Assembly: GCA_903899845.1 (NCBI GenBank) | Contig: CAIUKV010000079.1 | Location: 1 to 52,829, forward strand | Length of the DNA stretch: 52,829 nucleotides | Reading direction: 5' to 3' | Source of the DNA: an uncultured Actinomycetes bacterium | GTDB taxonomy: Bacteria; Actinomycetota; Acidimicrobiia; IMCC26256; PALSA-555 | Shown here: positions 40,506-48,566 of the stretch, in pieces | How positions within the stretch are numbered: the first letter of the stretch is position 1 | How the letters are laid out: each line of letters opens with the position of its first letter | Translations under genes and position numbers: made by a program | The notes under the pieces: generated by a model | What the model was told of the DNA's origin: nothing | Seen by the model: only the letters and a program-made list of their open reading frames with translations | Databases searched by the model: none

Positions 40506-41095
40506 GCGAGCGCTCCTTCCCAGGCGCGCGGGGCGCCGACGTCGGTGGGGGCGGCGGCGAACCCGGCGTGCAGCGCCCGCTCGTTCGCCTCGACGTGCTG
40601 ACGCCGGTACGACGGGATCGCCTCGCGCATCCCCTCGACCAGCGCGTCGAGCGTGACCAGCCCGGTGAGCGCGCTGTAGGCGCCGATCATGACCATGGTG
40701 CCGCCCATGGGGTTCCCGGCCTCGGCGGCCAGCTCGGTGGCGGGGAGCCGGACGACGGTGAGCGACGCAGCGACCGCGGTGGCGATCGACGCGGTGAAGG
40801 TCGAGTCGTTGACCAGGACCAGGCCGCCGGGCCGGAGCTTCGGCTCGATCGGGGACCAGAACTCGTCGTGCATCGCGATCGCCGACCACGTGCGGGCCAC
40901 GACCGGCGGCGCCGTGATCGGCGAGTCGGCGACAACCACGGTGCTGTCGGTGTTGCCGCCCCGCATCATCCCGCCGTAGATGCCGAAGAACATCACCTCG
41001 CGCCCCTCCCGGGTCGCGGCCCGGGCCACGACCTGGGCGGCGAGCTGGACGCCCTGGCCCCCGATGCCGGTGCACAGCAGCTCGTACTCAGCCAT
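40502..41095 (-). CDS. 2-oxoacid:ferredoxin oxidoreductase, gamma subunit
   Basis: Protein of 197 residues with the gamma-subunit pattern: LLCTGIGGQGVQLAAQVVARAATREGREVMFFGIYGGMMRGGNTDSTVVVADSPI, then NDSTF and an AGNPMGGTMVMIGAYSALTGLV block. This subunit binds the CoA substrate in the family. It is the first enzyme gene of the operon, and its ATG lies 8 nt inside the end of the TetR gene, so regulator and enzyme are made from one message. Confidence 0.9.
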   Translation of the reverse strand: MAEYELLCTGIGGQGVQLAAQVVARAATREGREVMFFGIYGGMMRGGNTDSTVVVADSPITAPPVVARTWSAIAMHDEFWSPIEPKLRPGGLVLVNDSTFTASIATAVAASLTVVRLPATELAAEAGNPMGGTMVMIGAYSALTGLVTLDALVEGMREAIPSYRRQHVEANERALHAGFAAAPTDVGAPRAWEGALA

Positions 41096-41723
41096 GGCCG
41101 ATTCCTCTCAGGGTGAACGCCACCAGGCGGTCGACGTCGGCGCGGCCGGGGACGGTGCGCCGCACCAGCGCGGTCTCCATGGTGCCGAAGGCGAGGTGGT
41201 GGCACCACTCGGGGTCGCGGTCGGGATCGCCACCGGCCGCGGCGACCGCCGGGCGCAGGGGGGCGAGCAGCGCATCGCGCGAGGCGAGCCACTCCTCGGG
41301 GAAGCGGTCGGCGATGCGGGCGCCGTGCACGGCGAAGGGCCGGGTGTTGGCCGCGGCGTCGGCGTTGCGGGCCTGGGCGAGCACGCCCTCGATCCAGGCT
41401 GCGACCTGGGGCGCGCCGGGGGCGACCCGCGCCATCCGGGCGGTGAGGGTGGCGAGGAGCCGCTGGCGGCCGTCGGTCAGCACGGCGAGGAGCAGCGCGT
41501 CCTTCGAGCGGAAGTGCCGGTAGAACGCCTGGTTCGACAGGCCCGCCGCCTTCACCACGTCGGCCACCCGGGGCTCGATGTCTCCGGTGGACCGCATCAC
41601 GGCGTAGGCGGCGTCGATCAGGCGGCGCACCTCGTCGGCGTAGCCGGCCCGGCGGGCGTCGACGGCCCGCGCGGCGAGGGTCTCGGCCACTGAGGGCTCG
41701 GAGATGGGAACGACGTTCCGCAC
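41088..41723 (-). CDS. TetR family regulator of the 2-oxoacid oxidoreductase operon
   Basis: Regulator of 211 residues from the GTG chosen here. The HTH spans about residues 27-75 (DEVRRLIDAAYAVMRSTGDIEPRVADVVKAAGLSNQAFYRHFRSKDALLLAVL), and the C-terminal domain ends RTVPGRADVDRLVAFTLRGI. I chose GTG at 41723 because TATCGT ends 7 nt before it; GTG at 41690 (200 residues) is the alternative. Two GGAACGNNRTTCC palindromes cover the -10 and early coding region, so it probably represses its own operon and the four enzyme genes coupled to it. Confidence 0.85.
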   Translation of the reverse strand: MRNVVPISEPSVAETLAARAVDARRAGYADEVRRLIDAAYAVMRSTGDIEPRVADVVKAAGLSNQAFYRHFRSKDALLLAVLTDGRQRLLATLTARMARVAPGAPQVAAWIEGVLAQARNADAAANTRPFAVHGARIADRFPEEWLASRDALLAPLRPAVAAAGGDPDRDPEWCHHLAFGTMETALVRRTVPGRADVDRLVAFTLRGIGHG

Positions 41724-41740
41724 TTTCGGAACGATATTCC
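41707..41740. promoter_or_regulatory. Two palindromic operators GGAACGNNRTTCC, 21 bp apart
   Basis: GGAACGACGTTCC (41707-41719) and GGAACGATATTCC (41728-41740) are each 5+3+5 inverted repeats. Their 21-bp centre spacing is two DNA turns, so two dimers could bind the same face. The right one covers the -10 of the TetR gene and the left one its first codons. Confidence 0.75.
41731..41736 (-). promoter_or_regulatory. -10 hexamer TATCGT, likely leaderless
   Basis: Minus-strand TATCGT ends 7 nt before the TetR GTG at 41723 and lies inside the right operator. Confidence 0.5.
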
Positions 41741-41755
41741 AGATCGGCGGGCCGG

Positions 41756-43129
41756 TCAATCGGCGGTGGCGGCGGTCACGGGCTCGGGGGATCGGCTGAC
41801 CCGGGGCCGGCGTCGGCCGACCCGTTCCAGGGCGGCGTCGATGCCGACCGCCGCAAGGAGGCACAGGCAGGTCTCGGCACTGGCCCGGTAGCGATTCATG
41901 TAGAAGGTGAGCGTGATCGCGAGCATCACCACGACGAGGGGTGCGACCAAGGGGATGACGGTGACCCGCCGGTGCCGGAGCGCGATCACGCCCACGACCG
42001 AGAAGCTGGCCAGGCCGTAGAACATGAAGGCGCCGCCCCAGGCGACCAAGGCGTCCCGACCCTCGACGTAGCGGTCTTTGTCGACCTGGTCGAAGCCGGT
42101 GAACAGGTCCCATACCCCCGTGGCCCGTGCCCACCGGGCGACGACCACCACCGGGACTCGTGACGGATGGGCGCGGATGTACTCGATGGCCTCCTTGCGG
42201 AACGCGACCTCGTTGACCGAACGGTCGTTGCGCGGTGCGTCGATGCGCTCGTAGGTTGGCTCCGCGCAGGCGAAGTCCCAGTAGCCGGTTCCCTCGCCGT
42301 AATAGGTGGTGTCGCAGGTCGCGGTGAGCAGCGTGTAGCCGAAGTTGTCCGAGAGGGTGACCGGGCGTTCGAATCGGGTGAGGTTGAACGCCACCCAGGG
42401 GCTGACCAGCACCGCCGCGGCCACGCCGGCGAGCACGAGGCGGCCCAGTCGCTCACAACCGGACGTGTCGGGTGTCCGCCAGAGGAGTGGGGCGAGGAGT
42501 ATGGGGACGAGCAGGGCCAACTCCGAGCGGGACAACATGGCCAGGGCGCACCCGACCCCCACCCAGGCCGCGCGCCAACGCGACGGCGCCTGCCAGTAAC
42601 GGTACGCGAGGAACACGGTGAGGGTCACTGCGAAGATCGCCATCGTCTCACTCTGCAGGAACCCGTCGTGCGAGAATACGTTCGGGTAGACGGCAGCGAG
42701 GGCCGCAGCCCCGAGGCCGACCCGGGTGCCGGCGATGAGGCGCCCCGTGCAACCGACGAGGACGACGGTCCCGGCCCCGAGCACGGCCGACCACAGCGCA
42801 GCGGCCTCGGCGCCGGTGATCCCGACCGCCGCTGGGAGCCAGAGCCACAGCATGAACAGCGGAACGTGCGAGGCGTCCTCCTGGCGGATGCCGAAGAGGT
42901 CGAACTGGTACGGGTTGATGAAGCCCTCACCCTCGGCGAGGAGCACTGCGCCCCGCTGGTAGAGGTAGGCGTCGCCGAGGCGGAACGGATCCCCACCGAT
43001 CTCGAAATCGGCGAAGAAGTCCTGCCGTGCGGTCAGGATGTAGACAATTCGCACCACCAGCGCGACCACCGTGACCGCGACGAGTCCCCACACGAAGCGG
43101 CGGGTGGCAGCCGATCGTGCAGAGGTCAT
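41756..43129 (-). CDS. GT-C-like polytopic membrane glycosyltransferase
   Basis: Membrane protein of 457 residues with about ten helices. The first helix (11-33) is followed by a loop with ADFEIGGDPFRLGDAYLYQRGAVLLAEGEGF, where the acidic residues are in the place of the GT-C catalytic loop. LSRSELALLVPILLAPLLWR and later helices follow, then a C-terminal cytoplasmic Arg-rich tail. It resembles the ArnT/GT39-like hypothetical glycosyltransferases of actinobacteria. The ATG overlaps the stop of the DPM-synthase-like GT2 gene by 4 nt, so it probably uses the polyprenyl-sugar made by that enzyme. Base composition is less GC-rich than the TetR operon beside it. Confidence 0.75.
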   Translation of the reverse strand: MTSARSAATRRFVWGLVAVTVVALVVRIVYILTARQDFFADFEIGGDPFRLGDAYLYQRGAVLLAEGEGFINPYQFDLFGIRQEDASHVPLFMLWLWLPAAVGITGAEAAALWSAVLGAGTVVLVGCTGRLIAGTRVGLGAAALAAVYPNVFSHDGFLQSETMAIFAVTLTVFLAYRYWQAPSRWRAAWVGVGCALAMLSRSELALLVPILLAPLLWRTPDTSGCERLGRLVLAGVAAAVLVSPWVAFNLTRFERPVTLSDNFGYTLLTATCDTTYYGEGTGYWDFACAEPTYERIDAPRNDRSVNEVAFRKEAIEYIRAHPSRVPVVVVARWARATGVWDLFTGFDQVDKDRYVEGRDALVAWGGAFMFYGLASFSVVGVIALRHRRVTVIPLVAPLVVVMLAITLTFYMNRYRASAETCLCLLAAVGIDAALERVGRRRPRVSRSPEPVTAATAD

Positions 43130-43866
43130 GACCGTCGCATCCGCCGCACCTGCCGTGCGCACCGGTCCCGAACGCCCCACCAGGTCACGAGCAGCAGCTC
43201 CTCGGCGGCGACCCGCAGTGTCATCTTCGAATACCCGCGCACCCGGTCGGTGAATGCGATCGGTGACTCGGAGACCGTGCCGCCACGTTGCCACACCCGA
43301 TAGGCGGTCTCGATCATGAAGCCGTAGCCTTTCGACCGGGTCGACGCGTAGTCGATCGACCGGAGGGCCGAGGCGCGGTAGACGCGGAACCCCGAGGTGC
43401 TGTCGTGCACCGATGTTCCGAGGACCAGCCCGGCGTAGAAGTTTCCCACCTTCGACAGCATGCGCCGGAACCACGGCCAGTGGGGGATCGATCCTCCGGG
43501 GACGTAGCGCGACCCGATGACGAGGTCGGCGGGGTCGTCGTGGAGACGGCTGATCAGGACCGGCAGGGCGGCCGGGTCGTGGGAGAGGTCGGCATCCATG
43601 TGGCAGATCAACTCGTAGTCGCGGTTGATGCCCCACCCCAGCCCGGCTCGGTACGCGACCCCGAGTCCCTCCTTGGCGGACCGGTGGAGCACATGCACCC
43701 GGCCGAGCTCAACCCCCACCTCCTCGGCTCGCGCGCCCGTGCCGTCAGGGCTCGCATCGTCGACGACGAGGATGTCGGCATCGGGGACGGCGGCCCTCGT
43801 GCGCCTGAGGAATTCCTCGATGTTGCCGACCTCGTCGTAGGTCGGCGTGATCACGAGCGTTCGCAC
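43126..43866 (-). CDS. Polyprenol monophosphomannose synthase-like GT2
   Basis: GT2 enzyme of 246 residues without membrane helices, closely following the Ppm1/DPM1 catalytic pattern: LVITPTYDEVGNIEEFL, LVVDDASPDGTG, HMDADLSHDP for the metal, IGSRYVPGGSIPHWPWFRRMLSKVGNFYA and SGFRVYRASAL. It makes polyprenyl-phosphate-mannose (or glucose) on the cytoplasmic face, the donor for GT-C enzymes. The GTG start follows TAGGAT by 6 nt and there is no ribosome site, so its own message is probably leaderless. It is also 9 nt after the upstream membrane protein gene. Confidence 0.9.
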   Translation of the reverse strand: MRTLVITPTYDEVGNIEEFLRRTRAAVPDADILVVDDASPDGTGARAEEVGVELGRVHVLHRSAKEGLGVAYRAGLGWGINRDYELICHMDADLSHDPAALPVLISRLHDDPADLVIGSRYVPGGSIPHWPWFRRMLSKVGNFYAGLVLGTSVHDSTSGFRVYRASALRSIDYASTRSKGYGFMIETAYRVWQRGGTVSESPIAFTDRVRGYSKMTLRVAAEELLLVTWWGVRDRCARQVRRMRRS

Positions 43867-43872
43867 CGCGGC

Positions 43873-43878
43873 ATCCTA
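43873..43878 (-). promoter_or_regulatory. -10 hexamer TAGGAT that includes a stop codon
   Basis: Minus-strand TAGGAT ends 6 nt before the GT2 GTG. Its TAG is also the stop codon of the upstream 575-residue membrane protein gene. Confidence 0.55.
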
Positions 43879-45603
43879 GGGTTCGGTGCGATCACACCGG
43901 CGGTAGACGTCGAACCACGGCGCAAAGGTCCCGACGGGGCAGAACCGCTCCCGGAGCACACGATCGGGGGCGGGATCCCCCGGTCGGGACGAGTCGTTGG
44001 CCTCGTTCCACTCCTGCCAGATCCGGGAGAGAACGACGACGTCCGACCGACGGAGGTCGGCCGCCATGCGGGAGCCCCGGGCGTTAGCGATGCCCGGGTC
44101 CATCTCGATGAAGTAGGTACCGGGCACCGCCTCGGGGTAGAGCGCGTACAACCATGCCTCGCTGGTCACGGTCCGACGGAGGTCGGTCGGACCGACGAAG
44201 AGGCGGTCGCCGGGTCGAACGAGGCGGTCGAGCGTCGGGATCATCGCGTTGGCGGCGTCGGCCACCGAGGGATCTCCGTAGTAGAAGCGGCGGCCATCGC
44301 GCTCGATCGCGAACGATGCCCGGCGCCGGTCGAACGTCTGGGCGACAAAGTCGGCGTACGCCCGGTAGGTGAAGTTCGGGACGACCAGCAGCAAGAAGAG
44401 CGCAGGCACCCCACACGCAACGAGACGGCGTCCGCGAGCGGGGTGGGTGGGGTCCCGGCGCCCAGCCCGGCAGCGTGCCTCCATCAGCGCGATCGGGAGC
44501 AAGCCGATCGACACGCAGCTGACCCACGCAATGTGGGTCGAGTCCGGGCGCTGGAGGGTCTGCGAAACCATGCCGAGGCTGAGGAGTCCGGCCGCAAGCA
44601 CCGCCCGGGCCCGAACCGAGTGTGGCTCCCGACGCAGTGCACGCGCACCGACGACGACGAGCACGGTGATGGCGGCGAGGTTGGCGAAGAACCACAGGAA
44701 GAGCTGTTGAGACGTGGCCAGAGTCGGCACTGGCCAGCGCAGACGCGGCGGGATGTCGCCCACCATCTGGAGGAACCCGTCGAGCGTGCCCCACGACGGG
44801 GGGACCGGGAGCCGTCGGCCGTCACGGAGATCGAACACCGGCTCGAGCACCATGCCGCGGACCGCGTTGCCGAACCCGGCCATCGCAACGTGCGCAAGGA
44901 GCAGCGCCGCAGTGCCGAGCGCCCCGCCGACGAGACCGAGGGCGCGGGCCCGGGGCGCCCTCCAGCCGATCACTGCGATCGTCAACGCGCAGGCCACGAC
45001 GAGGTCGATCCGGTAGAGGAAGGCAATCCCGAACAGGATCCCGGCGATCACGGCGAGCCGGAAGCCCCGCCGGTCGTCTGGGGTGGTCCGGGCGTGCAGC
45101 CCCACGGCCAGTCCGAGCAGTACGGCGCCCACGCCTCCCGTCCAGGCGAAGGCGGTGAGCCCGGCGGGCGGGAGCATGAGCAGGATGGCAAGCAGCGCAC
45201 ACGTCACCGCGACCCGTCGGCCCCACCATCGAGCGACGAAGAACACGCCGTACGCGACCGCGGCCTGCTGGACCAGGCCGAACAGCCGCTGGACCTCGAG
45301 GGACGCGCCGAAGACCTTGTACACACCCGCGAGGACCCACACGCTCCCCGGGCCGTAGAGGTGCAGGAAATCGCGGTTGGGGATCTCCCCGCGCAGCAGC
45401 CGCTCGGGGAAGGTGAGCATGAATCCCTCCTCCATCGGCGGACCGGGAAGGCGAAGGAGACCTCGGAGGGGGAGGAGCAGTGCCGCGGCGACGACGGCGA
45501 GCGCGATGACGTCTCGCTGACGGAACGACGCCCCGGCGGGCGGCGGCGGGGACCCGCTGCGGTCGAGCCCGTGGAGATCGGGACCGGTGGCCGGCGGTTC
45601 CAC
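43876..45603 (-). CDS. Polytopic membrane protein, probable glycosyltransferase
   Basis: Protein of 575 residues with about ten to twelve helices between residues 30 and 410 and a soluble C-terminal domain (about 410-575). The first loop contains PPMEEGFMLTFPERLLRGEIPNRDFLHLYGPGSVWVL, in which the Glu-Glu pair is where GT-C enzymes have acidic catalytic residues, and YGPGSVW resembles other GT-C-like envelope proteins. No exact family recognised. It is first of a three-gene run with GT2 and GT-C genes. The GTG start has TAGGCT 7 nt upstream and no ribosome site. Confidence 0.72.
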   Translation of the reverse strand: MEPPATGPDLHGLDRSGSPPPPAGASFRQRDVIALAVVAAALLLPLRGLLRLPGPPMEEGFMLTFPERLLRGEIPNRDFLHLYGPGSVWVLAGVYKVFGASLEVQRLFGLVQQAAVAYGVFFVARWWGRRVAVTCALLAILLMLPPAGLTAFAWTGGVGAVLLGLAVGLHARTTPDDRRGFRLAVIAGILFGIAFLYRIDLVVACALTIAVIGWRAPRARALGLVGGALGTAALLLAHVAMAGFGNAVRGMVLEPVFDLRDGRRLPVPPSWGTLDGFLQMVGDIPPRLRWPVPTLATSQQLFLWFFANLAAITVLVVVGARALRREPHSVRARAVLAAGLLSLGMVSQTLQRPDSTHIAWVSCVSIGLLPIALMEARCRAGRRDPTHPARGRRLVACGVPALFLLLVVPNFTYRAYADFVAQTFDRRRASFAIERDGRRFYYGDPSVADAANAMIPTLDRLVRPGDRLFVGPTDLRRTVTSEAWLYALYPEAVPGTYFIEMDPGIANARGSRMAADLRRSDVVVLSRIWQEWNEANDSSRPGDPAPDRVLRERFCPVGTFAPWFDVYRRCDRTEP

Positions 45604-45610
45604 GGCGCGA

Positions 45611-45616
45611 AGCCTA
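45611..45616 (-). promoter_or_regulatory. -10 hexamer TAGGCT, likely leaderless
   Basis: Minus-strand TAGGCT ends 7 nt before the GTG of the 575-residue membrane protein gene. Confidence 0.5.
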
Positions 45617-45671
45617 ACGCCGGGTCGATGCGTTCCTGGGGCGGTGGGTCCGGGTCGGCCAAGATAGCGAG

Positions 45672-46520
45672 GTGGACGACGCAGTGGCGACCGACGCCGG
45701 GCACGCTGCCGCCGGGGTCGCCCCGGTCGGTGGCTCCCAGCATCGGCGGACGTTCGCCGGGCGCCGGTCCGTGTGCCTCGGTGACGCGACCGGGACCGGC
45801 CGCGCCCGCCTCGACGCGCTGGCGCGCTACCTCCAGGACGTCGCCACCGACGACGCGGCCGACGCCGGGTTCCCCGACGGCTGGATCGTCCGGCGGCTCG
45901 CCCTGCGCGTCGACGCGTTCCCCCGGTTCCGGGAGGCGGTGGACCTGGTGACGTGGTGCTCGGGCATCGGTGCGAGTGCCGCCGAGCGGCACACGGTGCT
46001 CACCGCGGGGGACCGGCCGCTCGCGACCGCGGTGGCCCTGTGGGTCTTCGTCGGGCCCGACGGGCGTCCCGCCCGCATCGACCGTGACCGGTTCGCGGCG
46101 TTCGGCATCCCGGTCGACCGGAGCATCGTGACCCGGCTCGGGCACCCCGACCCACCGGCGCCCGGCGCACCGGGGACGCGATCGGTGCCCTGGCCCCTCC
46201 GGGCGGCCGACGTCGACGTGCTGCGCCACGTGAACAACGCGGTGTCGGCCGCCGCGATCGAGGAGGCGCTCGCGGCCGAGGGCCTGGGCACGCGCCCCGC
46301 ACCGTGGTCGGTGGAGCTCGAGTTCCGGGCGCCGATGGCACCCGACGACACCCCGGAGCTCAGCTGGGCCTGGAGCCCCGACGGGCCGGGCGGGCCGGGC
46401 GGGCTGGGCGGTCCGGGCACCCTGGTCGGGGGACTCCGTTGTGGGGGGTCGGTCCGCACGACCTTCGCCTGCTCGGTTCCGGGGGCGCCCGGACCGGCGA
46501 ACCTAGAATCGTCTTTCTGA
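45672..46520 (+). CDS. Acyl-ACP thioesterase-like double hot-dog protein
   Basis: Protein of 282 residues with two hot-dog halves. The first half has SVCLGDATGTGRARLDALARYLQDVATDDAADAG, the FatA-like acyl-ACP thioesterase (PF01643) opening. The second has LRAADVDVLRHVNNAVSAAAIEEAL, in which the D-x-x-x-HVNN pattern supplies the Asn and His used by the family. It probably releases a fatty acid from ACP or CoA. Near the end a Gly-Pro-rich stretch (DGPGGPGGLGGPG) is encoded by a 9-bp repeat. The GTG start is 8 nt after AGATAGCGA; no clear ribosome site. Function in the glycan context is unclear. Confidence 0.75.
   Translation: MDDAVATDAGHAAAGVAPVGGSQHRRTFAGRRSVCLGDATGTGRARLDALARYLQDVATDDAADAGFPDGWIVRRLALRVDAFPRFREAVDLVTWCSGIGASAAERHTVLTAGDRPLATAVALWVFVGPDGRPARIDRDRFAAFGIPVDRSIVTRLGHPDPPAPGAPGTRSVPWPLRAADVDVLRHVNNAVSAAAIEEALAAEGLGTRPAPWSVELEFRAPMAPDDTPELSWAWSPDGPGGPGGLGGPGTLVGGLRCGGSVRTTFACSVPGAPGPANLESSF
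46380..46412 (+). repeat. 9-bp imperfect tandem repeat (GGGCCGGGC)
   Basis: Three to four imperfect copies inside the thioesterase-like gene, encoding Gly-Pro-Gly units. Confidence 0.75.
46504..46509 (+). promoter_or_regulatory. Putative -10 TAGAAT inside the end of the thioesterase gene
   Basis: TAGAAT lies within the last codons of the thioesterase-like gene and 28 nt before the epimerase GTG, so the epimerase may have its own short-leader transcript. Confidence 0.4.
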
Positions 46521-46537
46521 GCAGTTCGCTTGCGTCC

Positions 46538-47512
46538 GTGGCGGGTCGCCGCTGTGTCGTGACGGGGGGATTGGGCTTCATCGGCTCCAACCTCGCCCTC
46601 GCGCTGGCCCGCGCCGGGGCCTCGGTCACGGTGGTCGACGCCTGCTACCCGCGTCACGGCGCCAACCCGGCCAACCTCGACGGCCCCGACGGCGCCGGCA
46701 TCCGCCGGGTCACCGCCGACTGCGCCGATCCCGCGGCCCGGACGGCGCTCGAGGGCGCCGAGGTGGTGTTCAACCTCGCCGGCCAGGTCAGCCACATCGA
46801 CTCGATGACCGACCCGGCGTTCGACCTCGACGTCAACACCCGCAGCCAGGTGGTGCTGCTCGAGGCGCTGCGCTGGGTCGCGCCCGAGGCGATGGTCGTG
46901 TTCACGTCGACCCGCCAGCTCTTCGGTCGCCCCCAGTACCTCCCGGTCGACGAGGAGCACCCGGTGCGCCCGGTCGACGTGAACGGGATCACCAAGCACG
47001 CCGCCGAGCAGTTCCACCGGCTCTACCACGAGGTGCACGGGCTGCGTACGACCGTGGTGCGCCTCACCAACGTGTTCGGGCCCCGCCAGCGCCTCCGCGA
47101 CGACTTCCAGGGCTTCCTGCCGATCTTCATCCGGCGCGCGCTCCTCGGGCAGCCGATCAGCCTGTTCGGCGACGGCGCCCAGGAGCGCGACTGCCTTTAC
47201 GTCGACGACGTGGTCGACTGTCTCGTGCGCGCCGCGTCGACCGAGGAGGCGGTCGGCGAGATCTTCAACGTCGGCAACGACGAGCACCTCTCGCTGCGCG
47301 TCATCGCCGACCTCATCGTCGGCGCCGCCGGCTCGGGCTCGGTCGAGATGGTGCCGTGGCCGCCCGACCGCGACGCCATCGACATCGGCTCGTACTTCGG
47401 CGACTCGTCCAAGGCCAAGCGGATGCTCGGGTGGACCCCCCGGACGTCGTTCGCCGAGGGCATCGAGCGCACCGTGGCCTTCTACCGGGCCCACCTCGAC
47501 CGGTACCTGTAG
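46538..47512 (+). CDS. NAD-dependent epimerase/dehydratase with Asn for catalytic Tyr
   Basis: Extended SDR of 324 residues, probably acting on a nucleotide sugar. The cofactor motif is GGLGFIG (10-16), the catalytic Ser/Thr region TSTRQLFG (123-130), and DCLYVDDVVDCLVRA and a C-terminal WTPRTSFAEGIERT are typical. At the YxxxK site the sequence reads VDVNGITKHAAEQF, so Lys153 is kept but Tyr is Asn149. GTG chosen because no other start fits; the frame is open upstream but overlaps the thioesterase. The DegT aminotransferase follows 22 nt later, so the two may make an amino sugar. Confidence 0.85.
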   Translation: MAGRRCVVTGGLGFIGSNLALALARAGASVTVVDACYPRHGANPANLDGPDGAGIRRVTADCADPAARTALEGAEVVFNLAGQVSHIDSMTDPAFDLDVNTRSQVVLLEALRWVAPEAMVVFTSTRQLFGRPQYLPVDEEHPVRPVDVNGITKHAAEQFHRLYHEVHGLRTTVVRLTNVFGPRQRLRDDFQGFLPIFIRRALLGQPISLFGDGAQERDCLYVDDVVDCLVRAASTEEAVGEIFNVGNDEHLSLRVIADLIVGAAGSGSVEMVPWPPDRDAIDIGSYFGDSSKAKRMLGWTPRTSFAEGIERTVAFYRAHLDRYL

Positions 47513-47534
47513 GGATCCCGGAGCCCGCCCCGCC

Positions 47535-48566
47535 ATGGCCACCGTCCCCGTCGTCGACCTCGCCCGGCGCGCGGCCGCCCTCGAGCCCGAGCTCTCGGCG
47601 GCGATCGCCGAGGTCCTCGCCGCCGGGGTGTTCCTCCTCGGCCCCCAGACGCTCGCGTTCGAGGACGAGTTCGCCGCCTTCTGCGGGCGGCGCCACGCCG
47701 TCGCGGTCGCGTCGGGCACCGAGGCGCTGCGGCTCGCGCTCGTCGCCATGGGGCTCGGACCCGGTGACGAGGTGATCGTGCCGGCCATGACCGCGGTGCC
47801 CACCGCGGCGGCGGTGGTGGCGGCCGGCGCGGTGCCGGTCTTCGCCGACGTGCGCCGCGACACCGCCGGGCTCGATCCCGTCGCCGCGGCCGCCGCGGTC
47901 ACCGACCGCACCCGGGTCGTGATCCCGGTCCACCTCCACGGCTTCCCGGCCGACATCCCCGACCTCGGCGTCCCGGTGCTCGAGGACGCCGCCCAGGCCC
48001 ACGGTGCGCTCGATCCCGCCGCCCCGTCGGTGGCGGCCGCGTACTCCTTCTACCCGACCAAGAACCTCGGCGGGATCGGCGACGGGGGCGCGGTGGTGAC
48101 CGACGACGACGACCTCGCTGCGCTCGTGCGCGAGCTGCGCAACCACAGCCGGGGTCCCGACTACGACCACCCCCACGTCACCGGCAACTCGCGGCTCTCG
48201 GAGATCGAGGCCGCCGCGCTGCGCATCGGGCTGCGCCGCTTGGCGGCCGACAACGCCCGCCGCCGGGAGGTGGCGGCCGCGTACCGGGCCGCCGCCCCGG
48301 ACCTGGCCTGGCCGCCCGACCACCCCCGTCACGTGTACCACCTCTGCGTGGCCCGGGTCCCCGACCGCGACGCCTGGCGGGCCGCCCGCCCGTTCGAGAC
48401 CGGCATCCACTACGCCCGGGCGCTGACCCAGCAGTCCGGCTACCGGCGCTACGTCCGCGCCGCCTGCCCGGAAGCCGAGGCCTGGGCGGCCGAGTGCGTA
48501 TCGTTGCCGTGCTTCCCCGAGATCACCGACGACGAGATCGAGGCGGTGTGTCGCGCACTCCAGTGA
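47535..48566 (+). CDS. DegT/DnrJ/EryC1/StrS aminotransferase
   Basis: PLP-dependent sugar aminotransferase of 343 residues. VAVASGTEALRLALVAMGLGPGDEVIVPAMTAVPTAAAV is the N-terminal cofactor pocket, EDAAQAHGA (150-158) contacts the pyridine ring, and Lys176 in FYPTKNLGGIGDGG is the Schiff-base lysine. It transfers an amino group to a keto sugar nucleotide or related compound. The ATG has GGAG 12 nt upstream. Its stop overlaps the start of the following GT2 gene. A complete product cannot be predicted, but epimerase, aminotransferase and GT2 look like one amino-sugar branch. Confidence 0.92.
   Translation: MATVPVVDLARRAAALEPELSAAIAEVLAAGVFLLGPQTLAFEDEFAAFCGRRHAVAVASGTEALRLALVAMGLGPGDEVIVPAMTAVPTAAAVVAAGAVPVFADVRRDTAGLDPVAAAAAVTDRTRVVIPVHLHGFPADIPDLGVPVLEDAAQAHGALDPAAPSVAAAYSFYPTKNLGGIGDGGAVVTDDDDLAALVRELRNHSRGPDYDHPHVTGNSRLSEIEAAALRIGLRRLAADNARRREVAAAYRAAAPDLAWPPDHPRHVYHLCVARVPDRDAWRAARPFETGIHYARALTQQSGYRRYVRAACPEAEAWAAECVSLPCFPEITDDEIEAVCRALQ

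Noticed and set aside
41724-42134. N-terminal extension of the TetR frame to about 348 residues
   Set aside because: It is antisense to the GT-C gene and crosses the operator pair; a TetR of 200-211 residues is normal.
43288-45951. 887-codon plus-strand frame
   Set aside because: Antisense to GT2 and membrane protein genes with clear motifs; composition is typical of a shadow frame.
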